64,000 bases of DNA. It comes from Prolixibacter denitrificans (GTDB lineage Bacteria; Bacteroidota; Bacteroidia; Bacteroidales; Prolixibacteraceae). This document shows positions 43,706 through 53,653 of the stretch, piece by piece. Below the pieces are notes generated by a model that did no database searches, was not told the DNA's origin, and saw only the letters and a list, made by a program, of their open reading frames with translations. Location: assembly GCF_003014495.1 (NCBI RefSeq), contig NZ_PYGC01000002.1:62001-126000 (forward strand), in the 5' to 3' direction. Numbering within the stretch: the stretch's first letter is position 1; every line of letters starts with the position of its first letter. The position numbers and the translations under genes are program-made.

Positions 43706-45052
43706 CTAACCGGGTAAAACGACCGTGAAGGTGGTTCCCATTCCGGGAATGGAATGAAACGAAAGGGTTCCGCTGTGGCGGTGAACAATCTGCCGCGAGA
43801 GGGCAAGCCCGATTCCGCTTCCTCCCTGCCGGGTCGTGAAAAATGGAACGAAAACCTGGTCTGCATATTCTTCCGGAATGCCCACTCCGTTATCGGCCAC
43901 CACAATTCGGGTTTCCTGCTCGCCTTTCTGCACGCTCAGGTTGATCTCGGCATGCTCCACTTCCGACACCGCTTCCACGGCATTTTTCAGCAGGTTAATC
44001 ACGACCTGCGAAATCAGTTTGTCGTCGGCCGTGAATTCTGTAATTCCGTTCGATACGTTAACGTTGAAATGGATATTCCGCTGCTGCATTTCCTGGTGGT
44101 ACAAAATCCGGAAACGTGAGAGCCAGTCTTCAATGGAGATGGGCTTCAGCGCAGGTTCCGGAATCTTATACAATTTTCGGTACCGCTCAACGAACGACAT
44201 CATCAAATCGCCCTGCTCCTCGATGGCGCCGGCGCTGTTCCGGATGCGCTCGATATCGATGCCGGACTGGGTACAGATTTCGGAAACCTCCTCGGGCAAC
44301 GAACGACCGATGGACTGAGCCAGCGAGGTAATTGGGGCAATGGAGTTCATGATTTCGTGCGACATGATGCGGAAAAGCTTTTGCCACGATTCCACTTCGC
44401 GCTCTTCCAGCTCGGCCTTGATGTTTTGCAACGCCAGCAAATGATAGTGCTTATCACCGAAAATGAATTCGCTGGCACGAAGCTGCAATACCACCACCTG
44501 CCCATTGACGGAAAACTTATAAAGCAAAGGCTTGCCCGGTTTCAGTCGCTGCAGTTTCTGGTAAAATTCAGGCACGCGGTGTTCCAGCGTCTTCACGGAA
44601 GTGAGATGATGCAATTCGAGCAACTCCAGCAAGGCCGGATTGGCGATGATCACTTTTCCCTGCTCGTCGTAAGCCAGTAACCCGGTTCCCGAATGACCTA
44701 TTAATTCAGCGTAAAACTGTTCCTGAAAACGGTTGTGCACCCGCTCTTTCCGGATGGCACTCCGCAACCGGAGCAACGACTCCTTCAGCTCGTCGAATCC
44801 CGGGGGGGCTACCCCTTTTTCCAGATTTAATGATGAATCCTCGTTCAGCATACCTTCGAAAAACAGGCTCAAATCGCGGTTGGTTTTCCCCAGGAAATGG
44901 TATAACCGACCGGCTACTATCAGGAACACAAAAGCCGCAATTCCACTCCACAGGTATCCTCCGGCGAACCACAAAAAGGCCGCCAGAATGGCCAGGGCTC
45001 CCATCACCAGAATAAAGCCGGCGAGTCTCCGGTTGAATCGGTTAAAGCCCAT
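43706..45052 (-). CDS. NtrB-like membrane sensor histidine kinase
   Basis: This 448-residue kinase has two N-terminal membrane helices (about residues 12-55), a HAMP-like linker, and a PAS-like domain (GLLAYDEQGKVIIANPALLELL). The H-box is FRIMSHEIMNSIAPITSLAQ with phospho-acceptor His, the N-box is VINLLKNAVEAVS, and the G-boxes are VADNGVGIPEEY and GGSGIGLALSRQIV. It is the partner of the sigma-54-type regulator, whose gene it follows with an 11-nt overlap. The signal is unknown, but position suggests control of the neighbouring export genes. Confidence 0.92.
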   Translation of the reverse strand: MGFNRFNRRLAGFILVMGALAILAAFLWFAGGYLWSGIAAFVFLIVAGRLYHFLGKTNRDLSLFFEGMLNEDSSLNLEKGVAPPGFDELKESLLRLRSAIRKERVHNRFQEQFYAELIGHSGTGLLAYDEQGKVIIANPALLELLELHHLTSVKTLEHRVPEFYQKLQRLKPGKPLLYKFSVNGQVVVLQLRASEFIFGDKHYHLLALQNIKAELEEREVESWQKLFRIMSHEIMNSIAPITSLAQSIGRSLPEEVSEICTQSGIDIERIRNSAGAIEEQGDLMMSFVERYRKLYKIPEPALKPISIEDWLSRFRILYHQEMQQRNIHFNVNVSNGITEFTADDKLISQVVINLLKNAVEAVSEVEHAEINLSVQKGEQETRIVVADNGVGIPEEYADQVFVPFFTTRQGGSGIGLALSRQIVHRHSGTLSFHSIPGMGTTFTVVLPG

Positions 45053-46394
45053 ATTTCTTCACTTTATTGTAGAGCGTTTGTCGTGTAATTCCGAGCCGCG
45101 TGGCTGCCGAGCTCATGTTGCCGCTGCTCTCTTCGAGCGCTTGCTCAATCATGCTGCGCTCCATTTCCTCCAGCGTGGTGGGCGCCTCTTCCTGCTCGAT
45201 GACCGGACGGAAATGAAAATCTTCGGGCTGTAGCACCTCACCTTCCGCTAAAATAACGGCTTTCTCAATGGCGTGCCGTAACTCCCGCACGTTTCCCGGC
45301 CAGGAATACCGGCGTATTTTCTCCCGTGCCATTCCCGAAAGGGTGAGATGTTGCTTGTGGTATTTTTCTCCGTAGAATCCCAGGAAGTGTTTCGCCAGCA
45401 ATACAATGTCTTCTTCCCGTTCCCGCAACGGTGGCGCTTCGATGCGGATGGTATTGATGCGGAAAAGTAAATCTTCCCGGAATTTTCCTTCTTCCACCAT
45501 GGTCTCCAAGTTGCAGTTGGTGGCACAAATCAAACGGATATCGACCGGAACGGGCCGGTTGGCTCCCACCGGGATCACCTGCCGGTTTTCCAATACGGCC
45601 AGCAATTTCGCCTGCAAAGGCAACGAGAGGTTCCCGATTTCGTCGAGGAAAAGAGTGCCGTCATTGGCTATCACAATCTTCCCCTCACGGTCGACACGCG
45701 CATCTGTAAAAGCGCCTTTTACATGGCCGAACAGTTCGCTTTCGAACAGCGTTTCGCTAATGGCTCCCATGTCGACACTCACCAACGATTTGTTCGCCCG
45801 TTCTGAGTGCCGGTGAATGGCCTGGGCAATCAGTTCTTTACCTGTACCGTTTTCGCCAGTGATCAAGACATTGGCTTTCGTAGGTGCCACTTTTTCAATC
45901 AACTTGAAGACATATTTCATCGCGCTGGACTGCCCCAGCAATTCCACCTTTTCCTCTTTGTGATCGCTCTTCTCGGCTTTGCCGGCCGACTTGCCCAGCT
46001 TTTCCTGCGATTGCCGTACCCGGACTGCCGATTTCAATGTTTCGATCAACCGGTTGTTGTCCCACGGTTTCAGCACAAAATCCGACGCTCCCATCTTCAA
46101 CGCTTTCACCGCCAAATCCACATCCCCGAAGGCTGTGATCATCACGACCGGAATGTCCGGCTTCATCTTTTTGATTTCATTCAGCCAGTAAATTCCTTCA
46201 TTACCGGTATTCACCCCGGCCACGAAGTTCATGTCCAGCAGAATCACATCCACTGTGTTCGTTTGAAGGAAAAAGGGTAAGCGGTTGGGATTGGAAAGTG
46301 TCGATACTGAACCGAACTCCGGCTGAAGCACCAGCTCCAGGGCACGTAAAACGGTTCGGTTGTCGTCGACGACTAATATATTTCCGGAAGTCAT
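45042..46394 (-). CDS. sigma-54-dependent response regulator (NtrC family)
   Basis: This 450-residue regulator has a receiver domain (NILVVDDNRTVLRALE, phospho-Asp in VILLDMNF, Lys in FVLKPWDN). The AAA+ domain has Walker A TGENGTGKELIAQAIH and the sigma-54-contact loop GAFTDA in place of GAFTGA. The Fis-type HTH is at the C-terminus (GNMSSAATRLGITRQTLYNK). I chose the ATG at 46394 because the 16 upstream residues (from 46442) are not family-like. It should activate sigma-54 promoters, probably the divergent adaptor/exporter genes. Confidence 0.92.
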   Translation of the reverse strand: MTSGNILVVDDNRTVLRALELVLQPEFGSVSTLSNPNRLPFFLQTNTVDVILLDMNFVAGVNTGNEGIYWLNEIKKMKPDIPVVMITAFGDVDLAVKALKMGASDFVLKPWDNNRLIETLKSAVRVRQSQEKLGKSAGKAEKSDHKEEKVELLGQSSAMKYVFKLIEKVAPTKANVLITGENGTGKELIAQAIHRHSERANKSLVSVDMGAISETLFESELFGHVKGAFTDARVDREGKIVIANDGTLFLDEIGNLSLPLQAKLLAVLENRQVIPVGANRPVPVDIRLICATNCNLETMVEEGKFREDLLFRINTIRIEAPPLREREEDIVLLAKHFLGFYGEKYHKQHLTLSGMAREKIRRYSWPGNVRELRHAIEKAVILAEGEVLQPEDFHFRPVIEQEEAPTTLEEMERSMIEQALEESSGNMSSAATRLGITRQTLYNKVKKYGL

Positions 46395-46468
46395 AGGCAC
46401 AATTTGATAATCAAAGATAAGTTGCCAATCCCCGACAATCAAGGGGTTGTAAAAACATTTGTCGAACT

Positions 46469-46485
46469 TGTCAAGAAACTTGACA
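46469..46485. promoter_or_regulatory. candidate activator site of the NtrC-like regulator
   Basis: TGTCAAG-AAA-CTTGACA is a perfect inverted repeat. It lies 75 bp after the regulator start and 231 bp before the adaptor gene, the usual distance for an enhancer-binding protein. A related TTGTCGAAC lies just upstream. Confidence 0.5.
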
Positions 46486-46549
46486 TTTCAGGCTCCTCAA
46501 CAAGAGAACAAACATATCTATCCAACTGACTATGTACACATTGCTTCTG

Positions 46550-46565
46550 TTGGCATAGAATTGGA
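46550..46565 (+). promoter_or_regulatory. weak sigma-54 promoter candidate
   Basis: TTGGCATAGAATTGGA keeps the -24 TTGGCA but has TTGGA in place of TTGC at -12, so it is only a partial match. It lies 65 bp downstream of the palindrome. Confidence 0.25.
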
Positions 46566-46699
46566 TAAAGAGGTGTGCGAAGCCGGAAAAGTGTACGCTA
46601 AAGAGGATAAACAACGCTTTTTCGGACGAAAAGTACCAACAACTTAATGCTGATTTATAAACGCAAGTCGATAACGACTTTCTAATTTTTTGAATTCTT

Positions 46700-47959
46700 A
46701 TGTCTGGAATGGATCGCCAAATAGAGAAAAAGAAAGGATTGAAAAAGAAGCACTTCTGGATGATTGGAGGAGCACTGGCTTTTCTCGTCTTCCTGATGTC
46801 GCTGGTTTTCGGTAATCACGAATCCACCATTCGGGTAGACCGGGATAAAGTCTCCATCAGTCCGGTGACCGAGGGACTTTTTAACGACTACATCCGGGTA
46901 ATTGGAACCGTGGAACCGATTCGTTTTATTTACCTCGATGCGACCGAAGGCGGACGTGTCGAACAAATTATCAACGATGAAGGTGCGATGGTGAAGAAGG
47001 GAGATATCATCCTGAAACTATCCAATCCGGATTTGAAACTGAATATACTGACTGCCGAAGCCCGGCTGGCCGAGCAAATTAACTTCCTCCGGAACACCCG
47101 CATCCAGATGGAACAGGATAAGCTGACCCTTCAGCGCCAAATCCTGCAGATGGATTACGACATTCTGAAAAAGAAGCGGAAGTACACTCAGAACCAGCGC
47201 TTCTACAAAAAAGATATGATATCGGAAGATGAATACCTGGCTTCCAAAGAAGATTACGAATATGCGGTGAAAACCAGTAAAATTCTGGACGAGCGGCAGA
47301 AGACCGACTCCGCTTTCCGGGCTGTCCAGGTGAAGCAGATGGAATATAACCTCGACCGGATGAAAACCAACCTGGACCTGGTGAAACAGCGAATGGAAAA
47401 CCTCGATGTGAAAGCACCTATCGACGGTCAAATTGGCCTGCTCGACGCTGAAATCGGACAGTCCATTCCACAAGGCAGCCGCATCGGTCAGGTGAACGAT
47501 CTGAGCGCTTTCAAAGTGACTGCACAGGTCGACGAGCATTACATCGACCGGGTACGAAAAGGATTGAAGGCATCCTTTACCCGCCAGGATAAAAGTTACG
47601 ATATGTCCGTAAAGAAAGTCTATCCCGAAGTCCGCAACGGAACCTTCAAAATCGACATGGTTTTCGATAACGAGGTGCCCCAAAATATTCGCTCAGGACA
47701 AACATATCACGTGGAACTGCAATTGGGACAAGCGCAAAAATCCGTGCTGATTCCAAGAGGAGGTTTCTTCCAGTCGACCGGTGGACAGTGGATTTTCGTG
47801 CTAAGCAAAGATGGTAGTGAAGCAACCCGCCGCAATATCCGGATTGGCCGGCAGAACCCGCAGTACTACGAAGTGCTGGAAGGACTGAAACCGGGCGAAC
47901 AGGTGATTACTTCCGGGTACGACACCTTTGGCGATAACGAGCGAGTGGTTTTTAAATAA
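46700..47959 (+). CDS. HlyD/MacA-type periplasmic adaptor
   Basis: This 419-residue membrane-fusion protein has an N-terminal membrane anchor (HFWMIGGALAFLVFLMSLVFG). A lipoyl half-motif follows (GGRVEQIINDEGAMVKKGDII), then a long coiled-coil hairpin (about residues 115-230), the second half (DLDVKAPIDGQIGLLDAEIG-type) and a beta-barrel/membrane-proximal domain. It joins an ABC exporter to an outer-membrane TolC-type channel, but no TolC gene is in this cluster. It is the first gene of a row of permeases and ATPases. Confidence 0.9.
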   Translation: MSGMDRQIEKKKGLKKKHFWMIGGALAFLVFLMSLVFGNHESTIRVDRDKVSISPVTEGLFNDYIRVIGTVEPIRFIYLDATEGGRVEQIINDEGAMVKKGDIILKLSNPDLKLNILTAEARLAEQINFLRNTRIQMEQDKLTLQRQILQMDYDILKKKRKYTQNQRFYKKDMISEDEYLASKEDYEYAVKTSKILDERQKTDSAFRAVQVKQMEYNLDRMKTNLDLVKQRMENLDVKAPIDGQIGLLDAEIGQSIPQGSRIGQVNDLSAFKVTAQVDEHYIDRVRKGLKASFTRQDKSYDMSVKKVYPEVRNGTFKIDMVFDNEVPQNIRSGQTYHVELQLGQAQKSVLIPRGGFFQSTGGQWIFVLSKDGSEATRRNIRIGRQNPQYYEVLEGLKPGEQVITSGYDTFGDNERVVFK

Positions 47960-48013
47960 ACCCATAGTGGGAGAAAGTAAATCACATTTCAAAAACGAGA
48001 TACCTGAACAACG

Positions 48014-50392
48014 ATGATATTCAAAGGACTTAAAATTGCATTGAAAAGCCTGCTGAAGCAGAAGCTGACGACTTTGCTCAACATTCTGGGCCTGACACTG
48101 GCTTTCTTCGGTTTCCTGCTCATCATGATTTACCTGCAACATGAACTGAGCTACGATAAATTTAATAGAAATTACGACCGCATATACCTGTTGACCGCCA
48201 AAATGGATCAGGGGAAGCCGCAAGCCACCCTCCCCGCCTTGCTGAAAAAAGAGATTGGAAATTCAGTGCCGGAAGTAGATGACGTGGTTGTGTTTCATCA
48301 AATCCCACGCCTGGAGTATATTCATCGTGTCGATAAGCCGAATGATGACTATAATGCCACTCCGGTATATGCCAGCAAAGAGGTCTTTACCGCGTTTACT
48401 TTTCCGCTGGTTCAGGGAAATCCACAAACAGTGCTGAGCAAACCTTTTACCGCGGTGATTTCCCAGTCGCTGGCACGCAAAATATTTGGCGACCAAAATC
48501 CGGTTGGAAAGCAAATTTTGTATCAAAGAGGGAAGAGCCCGTTCACCATTACCGGTGTGATGAAGGACATCCCATCCAACTCATCCATTAAAACCGACTG
48601 TTTTTTATCGTTTGCCACCGAATCGGAAGACCCAAACAACGCAGCTAACCAACGATCTGAGTATAATTTCATTCTCGCGTTTTTGCTAAAACCGGGAGCC
48701 AATCCCGATCAAACCGCTCAAAAAATTGAGGCCAATTCGGGTAGCATGAAAGAGGATTTCGAAGGTTTTAAGAAAGCTTTTCACGCCGATCGGGTCCTCT
48801 ATCTGAAACCGTTCAAACAGGTTCACTTTACCAGCGATGGCAGCATGGCCTACCTAAATCCGGTCAATCCGTTGTTCCTGAAAATATTTGCCTCCGTTGC
48901 CCTTTTGATTTTGCTCATGGCCTTTGTGAATTACATCAACCTGATTTCGGTACAAGCCGGGAAACGGATTCACCAGCTGGGAATTCAGCGGGCTTTGGGG
49001 GCCACCCGGTTCCAGGTGCAGCTGCAGATCATTTTCGAAGCTATTGCGCTCGCACTGATCGCATTCTTGTTAGCTACCGTGGTGGTTGAGCTTCTCGGAA
49101 CCGACATGAACGGAATTCTGCCATACCAGGACTTGCCGATGATGAACCAGCTGGATCTGTTGCTTCTTCCAACCGGCCTGGCCATTCTGTTCGGTTTTTT
49201 CGCCGGCCTGTATCCGGCCTATCTGCTATCGTCGGCCGAACCAACCAAGATTCTGCATGGCGAGGTTCACTTCTCCGGAAACGGAAAAATCCTACGGGCT
49301 ACGTTGACGACTTTGCAGCTGGTCATTTCTACCGCGCTCATCATCGGAGCTTTCACGATTCATCGCCAGCTGAATTACTGGAAAAATTTCGATACCGGTT
49401 TGTCACCCAACAATGTGATATACCTGCAAACCGATGGGTCCATCACTCAGCATAGCCGCGCTTTTGCGGAAGAGTTACTGAAGGATCAACAGATTACCAA
49501 CTATACATACAGTGCTTTCGTTCCCGGACAAGTGCAAATGTCGTGGGGACGCGATGTCAACGAACAACGTATCAAAATATGGGCCTGGCCGGTTGACGAA
49601 CGGTTCCTTGATTTCTTTCACATCCAGATTGACCAGGGGCGTGCTTTCTCTCAAAATATGGAAGCCGACCGGAATGACCTGATCGTAAACGAAAAGGCGG
49701 TTCAGAATTTTGGATGGAAAGATCCGCTGGATGTTACTTTCCCGGCACTGGGCGGAGATGGCCATGTGATTGGTGTAGCAAAAAATGTTACCTACTCGTC
49801 GTTGCGTGAACAACTGCAGCCCATGGTCTTCTGGCTGACTGACAACCCAGTCTGGCAGCGTTACATTCTGCTGAAAGTACGCCCCGGCAACCTTACGCAA
49901 ACAACTCAGTACATCAAAAATACCTGGGCGAAATTCTCATCGGCTCCGCCACCGTCCATTGGGTTCCTCGATCAGAAATATGCGTCATTGTATAGTCGAG
50001 AAAACAAACTGGCTAACTTCATTCAGTTCGGCACGTTGATGTCGCTGCTGATTGCCCTGATTGGAATCATCGGTCTGGTGACGTACCTGACCCAAAAGCG
50101 TGCGAAAGAGATTGCCTTACGCAAAACCAACGGCGCTTCGACCATGCAAATACTGGCACTGCTGAATCAAAGCTTTATCCGCTGGATTGGAATCGCCGTG
50201 GTCATCGCTGTTCCGGTTGCCTGGTATTTCATGCACCAGTGGCTGCAAAACTTTGCTTACCGGACCAATCTTCCCTGGTGGATATTCATTAGTGCCGGAC
50301 TTATTGTGCTTTCTGTCTGTTTGTTAGTGATTAACTATTTCAGCTACAAGGCCGCCAATACCAACCCGGTTGACAGTTTACGAAACGAATAA
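48014..50392 (+). CDS. MacB/FtsX-type ABC permease, first of three
   Basis: This 792-residue permease has an N-terminal helix (ALKSLLKQKLTTLLNILGL), a large periplasmic MacB_PCD domain (about residues 45-270), and an FtsX unit of helices (about 285-430). A second periplasmic domain and a C-terminal FtsX unit follow (IGLVTYLTQKRAKEIALRKT, ending NPVDSLRNE). This is the double-unit Bacteroidota form that works by mechanotransmission, not by direct transport through the membrane. It is 54 bp after the adaptor gene and 49 bp before its ATPase. Confidence 0.88.
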   Translation: MIFKGLKIALKSLLKQKLTTLLNILGLTLAFFGFLLIMIYLQHELSYDKFNRNYDRIYLLTAKMDQGKPQATLPALLKKEIGNSVPEVDDVVVFHQIPRLEYIHRVDKPNDDYNATPVYASKEVFTAFTFPLVQGNPQTVLSKPFTAVISQSLARKIFGDQNPVGKQILYQRGKSPFTITGVMKDIPSNSSIKTDCFLSFATESEDPNNAANQRSEYNFILAFLLKPGANPDQTAQKIEANSGSMKEDFEGFKKAFHADRVLYLKPFKQVHFTSDGSMAYLNPVNPLFLKIFASVALLILLMAFVNYINLISVQAGKRIHQLGIQRALGATRFQVQLQIIFEAIALALIAFLLATVVVELLGTDMNGILPYQDLPMMNQLDLLLLPTGLAILFGFFAGLYPAYLLSSAEPTKILHGEVHFSGNGKILRATLTTLQLVISTALIIGAFTIHRQLNYWKNFDTGLSPNNVIYLQTDGSITQHSRAFAEELLKDQQITNYTYSAFVPGQVQMSWGRDVNEQRIKIWAWPVDERFLDFFHIQIDQGRAFSQNMEADRNDLIVNEKAVQNFGWKDPLDVTFPALGGDGHVIGVAKNVTYSSLREQLQPMVFWLTDNPVWQRYILLKVRPGNLTQTTQYIKNTWAKFSSAPPPSIGFLDQKYASLYSRENKLANFIQFGTLMSLLIALIGIIGLVTYLTQKRAKEIALRKTNGASTMQILALLNQSFIRWIGIAVVIAVPVAWYFMHQWLQNFAYRTNLPWWIFISAGLIVLSVCLLVINYFSYKAANTNPVDSLRNE

Positions 50393-50441
50393 TTCTGATT
50401 AAATTTTCACAAAAATATACCGACTACAAAATTTTTACATC

Positions 50442-51119
50442 ATGATACAAACTGAAAATCTGACAAAAGTTTTCCAAACCGAAGAGGTGGAAACAACTGC
50501 CCTGAATGAGGTCAACTTCAACGTAAAAAAAGGTGAATTCGTGGCCATTATGGGACCATCAGGTTGCGGAAAATCAACCCTGCTGAACATCGTTGGGCTA
50601 CTCGATAATCCGTCGTCGGGTTCCTATATGTTCGACGGTGTTGATGTTTCGCGTATGCGGGAAAAAGATCGAACCCAACTGCGGAAGGGAAACATAGGCT
50701 TTGTCTTCCAGAGCTTTAACCTGATTGACGAGCTGACTGTTTTCGAAAACGTCGAAATGCCGCTCATTTACCTGAAGATGAAAGCATCAGAACGCAAAGA
50801 ACGCGTCGAGAAAATTCTGGAACGAATGAAAATCAGTCACCGCCGGAAACACTTTCCTCGACAGCTTTCAGGAGGTCAGCAGCAGCGCGTAGCCATTGCG
50901 CGGGCCGTGGCAGCCAATCCTGGCCTCATTCTCGCCGATGAGCCCACCGGTAACCTTGACTCCAACAACGGTTTGGAAGTGATGAACCTGCTTTCGGAAC
51001 TGAATGAAGAGGGAACCACCATTGTGATGGTAACTCACTCGCAGCACGACGCCGATTTTGCACACCGCATCATCAACCTGTTCGACGGTCAGATTATTAC
51101 AGAAAAGCATAACAGATAG
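50442..51119 (+). CDS. MacB/LolD-type ABC ATPase
   Basis: This 225-residue ATPase is complete: Walker [13 protein letters not shown]-loop FVFQSFNLI, signature [16 protein letters not shown], Walker [14 protein letters not shown], and H-loop MVTHSQHDA. It would power the preceding and/or following permease. A 155-bp gap with a hairpin follows. Confidence 0.93.
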   Translation: MIQTENLTKVFQTEEVETTALNEVNFNVKKGEFVAIMGPSGCGKSTLLNIVGLLDNPSSGSYMFDGVDVSRMREKDRTQLRKGNIGFVFQSFNLIDELTVFENVEMPLIYLKMKASERKERVEKILERMKISHRRKHFPRQLSGGQQQRVAIARAVAANPGLILADEPTGNLDSNNGLEVMNLLSELNEEGTTIVMVTHSQHDADFAHRIINLFDGQIITEKHNR

Positions 51120-51150
51120 GTTCTTTTTCATCCATAAGACAAACTAGCAG

Positions 51151-51190
51151 GGATGGTGCAATTTCCGTTTGGATTTTGCCCATCCTCTTT
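51151..51190 (+). terminator. possible terminator or attenuator inside the exporter locus
   Basis: GGATGG/CCATCC with an inner GCAA/TTGC pairing (51151-51185) is followed by TCTTT. The tail is short, so read-through to the next permease is likely. Confidence 0.35.
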
Positions 51191-51274
51191 CCCATTTTAT
51201 CAATTAGCTTACAGTGAACAGCATGTGCTGACAGGAATCGTGAAGAAGGAAAGCTGAACACAAAACCTTGTCCC

Positions 51275-53626
51275 ATGAAGCAACTTCGTTACACCTTCCG
51301 CATGTTGAAACGAAATCCGTTACTGGTTTTCGTTACCCTTCCCGGCCTGGCATTCGGTCTGGCTGCCTTTTTATTGCTCTCGGTTTATGTTCGCCACGAA
51401 CTGAGTTACGACCAGCAATTCCCGACCAAAGACCGCGTTGTCAGATTATATAACTCTATAACACAGCGAAATTCTACTGAAACCTCTCCTCTTTCGCTCC
51501 GCAGTGCATACACAGAAATTCCTGCGAAAGTTCCCGAAATCGATGCAGCGGTACAAATTTATCGTGGCTGGAATGTGAATGTGGAAAGGAAAAACAAACG
51601 ATTCGAGAAGAATCAATTGTTGTATGCCGATCCCGGCTTTTTCGATGTATTTGGGTTGAATTTGCTGGCCGGAAACAAGAAAACGGCGTTACGGGATTTG
51701 AACTCCGTAGTATTGACTGTGCCAACGGCTAAAAAGTTTTTCGGCACCACCAATTGTGTCGGAAAAACCATCACCATTTCCGACCAGCCGTTTACCGTGA
51801 CGGGCGTCATGAAACAGCTGCCCACAACCACCCACTTTCATTTCGATTTGCTGGCCAGCATGTCATCGGTTCACCCGGAAAAATTCGGTGGATTTGAATT
51901 CTTCACCTACTTTCTGCTGAACAAAAATGCCAACCGGGAGCAGACAGAAGCGAAGATCAATGCGCTGAATGACCAGCTGATGAAGCCGTTGGCCGACATG
52001 TTCAATTTGAACGCGAACTCGGGAATAGAGCCGCTGACCCGGATTCATCTGCACACCAAAGCAGATTTCGATTTATCGGAAAAAGGAAGTTTGAGCAGTA
52101 TTTACCTCATTGCCGGCCTGGCCTTTTTCATCCTGTTGCTCGCCATGATCAACTACATTAACCTGTATGTCCTTCACGGAGAAAAAAGAATCAAAGAGAT
52201 TGCTTCCCGCAAGGCGTTGGGAGCCGACAAGTGGACACTGGCCAAGCTGTTTTACACCGAAACTGGAGTCATCAGCTTCTTCGCTTTGTTCATCGCTTTC
52301 TGGATTACGGAACTGGCCCGTCCATGGTTTGCTCACCTGATGCAGCGCTCGCTTCCGGCTTCCGACTTGTTTTCTCCTGCCGGGCTTCTCATCGTCGTAG
52401 CTTTTCTTATTCTTCTCATCTTCGTCAGTGGAGCCTATCCTTCATTCAACCTGTCCGGAATCAATCTGGTTACCGGACTAAAAGGTCAACGAGAAAAACA
52501 ACGCAGGAAAAGTCCATTGTCAATAGCTTCGGTGGTTGTTCAGTTTTCAGTGGCGGTGTTCCTGATTACTTCCTTAATCGTTATCCGGTCCCAAATTTCC
52601 TACCTGAAAGATATTCCGTTAGGATTCAACGCTTCCCATGTTATCGAAATTTCCGGACTGAATAAGGATACCAAAACTCACAGACATGCCATAAAAGAAG
52701 AGCTCAGCAAACTTCCGTTTGTCACGAGCGCTGCTGCCTCCATCCACAACATGGGCTCAGGTTCCAGCGGACAGGGAATTAAACTGTATAGCGATGCATC
52801 GGGTAATCTGAACTCAATCCATGAATACCGGGTTCACCCCGGATTCGGAAAAACCATGCAACTCCATCTTTTGCAAGGCCGGTTCTTCGACGATCGGGAA
52901 ACCGATCATATGGCCGTTATTCTCAACGAAGCAGCAGTAAAAATGCTGGGGTTGAAAGATCCAGTAGGAAAGCTGGTAACCATGTACAAAGACCCGATGA
53001 AGATTATCGGAGTGGTAAAAGATTTTTATTACAATTCCAGCAGTAGCGAAAAAATAGCCCCGCTGATGCTGACCAACTACAGCGATAAAGTAAACTGTTT
53101 TTATGTCAGGATTCCGGGGAAATTTACCAAAGCCGAGCAAAAGCAGGTGGCCTCCATCTTTCAGCAATACGACCCCAACTTTATCTTCAGCACCTACGAA
53201 TTAACCGACCGGTACAACGAGAAATTTGCGAACGAAGAGCGGGTGATGCGATTGATTTCAGCAGGAACCGTGCTCGCCATCATCATTAGTTTCATGGGCA
53301 TCATGGCACTGTCGATTTTCACCACGGCCCGCCGAACCAAAGAAATTGGCGTACGCAAAGTGATGGGAAGTTCGGTACGGGAAATCCTGCAACTGCTACT
53401 TTTTGATATGCTCATTTGGGTTGTAGGTGCCATGCTGCTCGCTTTTGCCGCCGATTATTTTGCACTGAATCATTGGCTCAGCAATTACGCGAACCGGGTT
53501 TCACTGCATCCGGGTTACTTTATTATCAGTGGAATGTTCGCCCTGCTGGTTGCAACAGCTGCTGTTGGCTGGCAAAGTTGGAAAGCCGCTACCCGCAATC
53601 CCGTTGACGCCCTGCGATACGAATAA
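51275..53626 (+). CDS. MacB/FtsX-type ABC permease, second of three
   Basis: This 783-residue paralogue has the same double FtsX layout (N-terminal LRYTFRMLKRNPLLVFVTLP, periplasmic domain, four-helix unit, second domain). The C-terminal unit includes MALSIFTTARRTKEIGVRKV and the end NPVDALRYE. Its ATPase is probably the one starting 28 bp downstream. The substrate is unknown. Confidence 0.88.
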   Translation: MKQLRYTFRMLKRNPLLVFVTLPGLAFGLAAFLLLSVYVRHELSYDQQFPTKDRVVRLYNSITQRNSTETSPLSLRSAYTEIPAKVPEIDAAVQIYRGWNVNVERKNKRFEKNQLLYADPGFFDVFGLNLLAGNKKTALRDLNSVVLTVPTAKKFFGTTNCVGKTITISDQPFTVTGVMKQLPTTTHFHFDLLASMSSVHPEKFGGFEFFTYFLLNKNANREQTEAKINALNDQLMKPLADMFNLNANSGIEPLTRIHLHTKADFDLSEKGSLSSIYLIAGLAFFILLLAMINYINLYVLHGEKRIKEIASRKALGADKWTLAKLFYTETGVISFFALFIAFWITELARPWFAHLMQRSLPASDLFSPAGLLIVVAFLILLIFVSGAYPSFNLSGINLVTGLKGQREKQRRKSPLSIASVVVQFSVAVFLITSLIVIRSQISYLKDIPLGFNASHVIEISGLNKDTKTHRHAIKEELSKLPFVTSAAASIHNMGSGSSGQGIKLYSDASGNLNSIHEYRVHPGFGKTMQLHLLQGRFFDDRETDHMAVILNEAAVKMLGLKDPVGKLVTMYKDPMKIIGVVKDFYYNSSSSEKIAPLMLTNYSDKVNCFYVRIPGKFTKAEQKQVASIFQQYDPNFIFSTYELTDRYNEKFANEERVMRLISAGTVLAIIISFMGIMALSIFTTARRTKEIGVRKVMGSSVREILQLLLFDMLIWVVGAMLLAFAADYFALNHWLSNYANRVSLHPGYFIISGMFALLVATAAVGWQSWKAATRNPVDALRYE

Positions 53627-53653
53627 ACATTAACGCATTAAACATACATCATC

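Larger units (their letters stand above)
46395..46699. other. intergenic region between regulator and exporter operon
   Basis: A palindrome at 46469-46485 and a weak sigma-54-like sequence at 46550-46565 are the notable features. A 62-codon frame starting with TTG at 46459 is probably noise. Confidence 0.45.

Noticed and set aside
46459-46647. 62-codon ORF upstream of the adaptor gene
   Set aside because: TTG start, no recognisable domain, and it runs through the candidate regulatory region.
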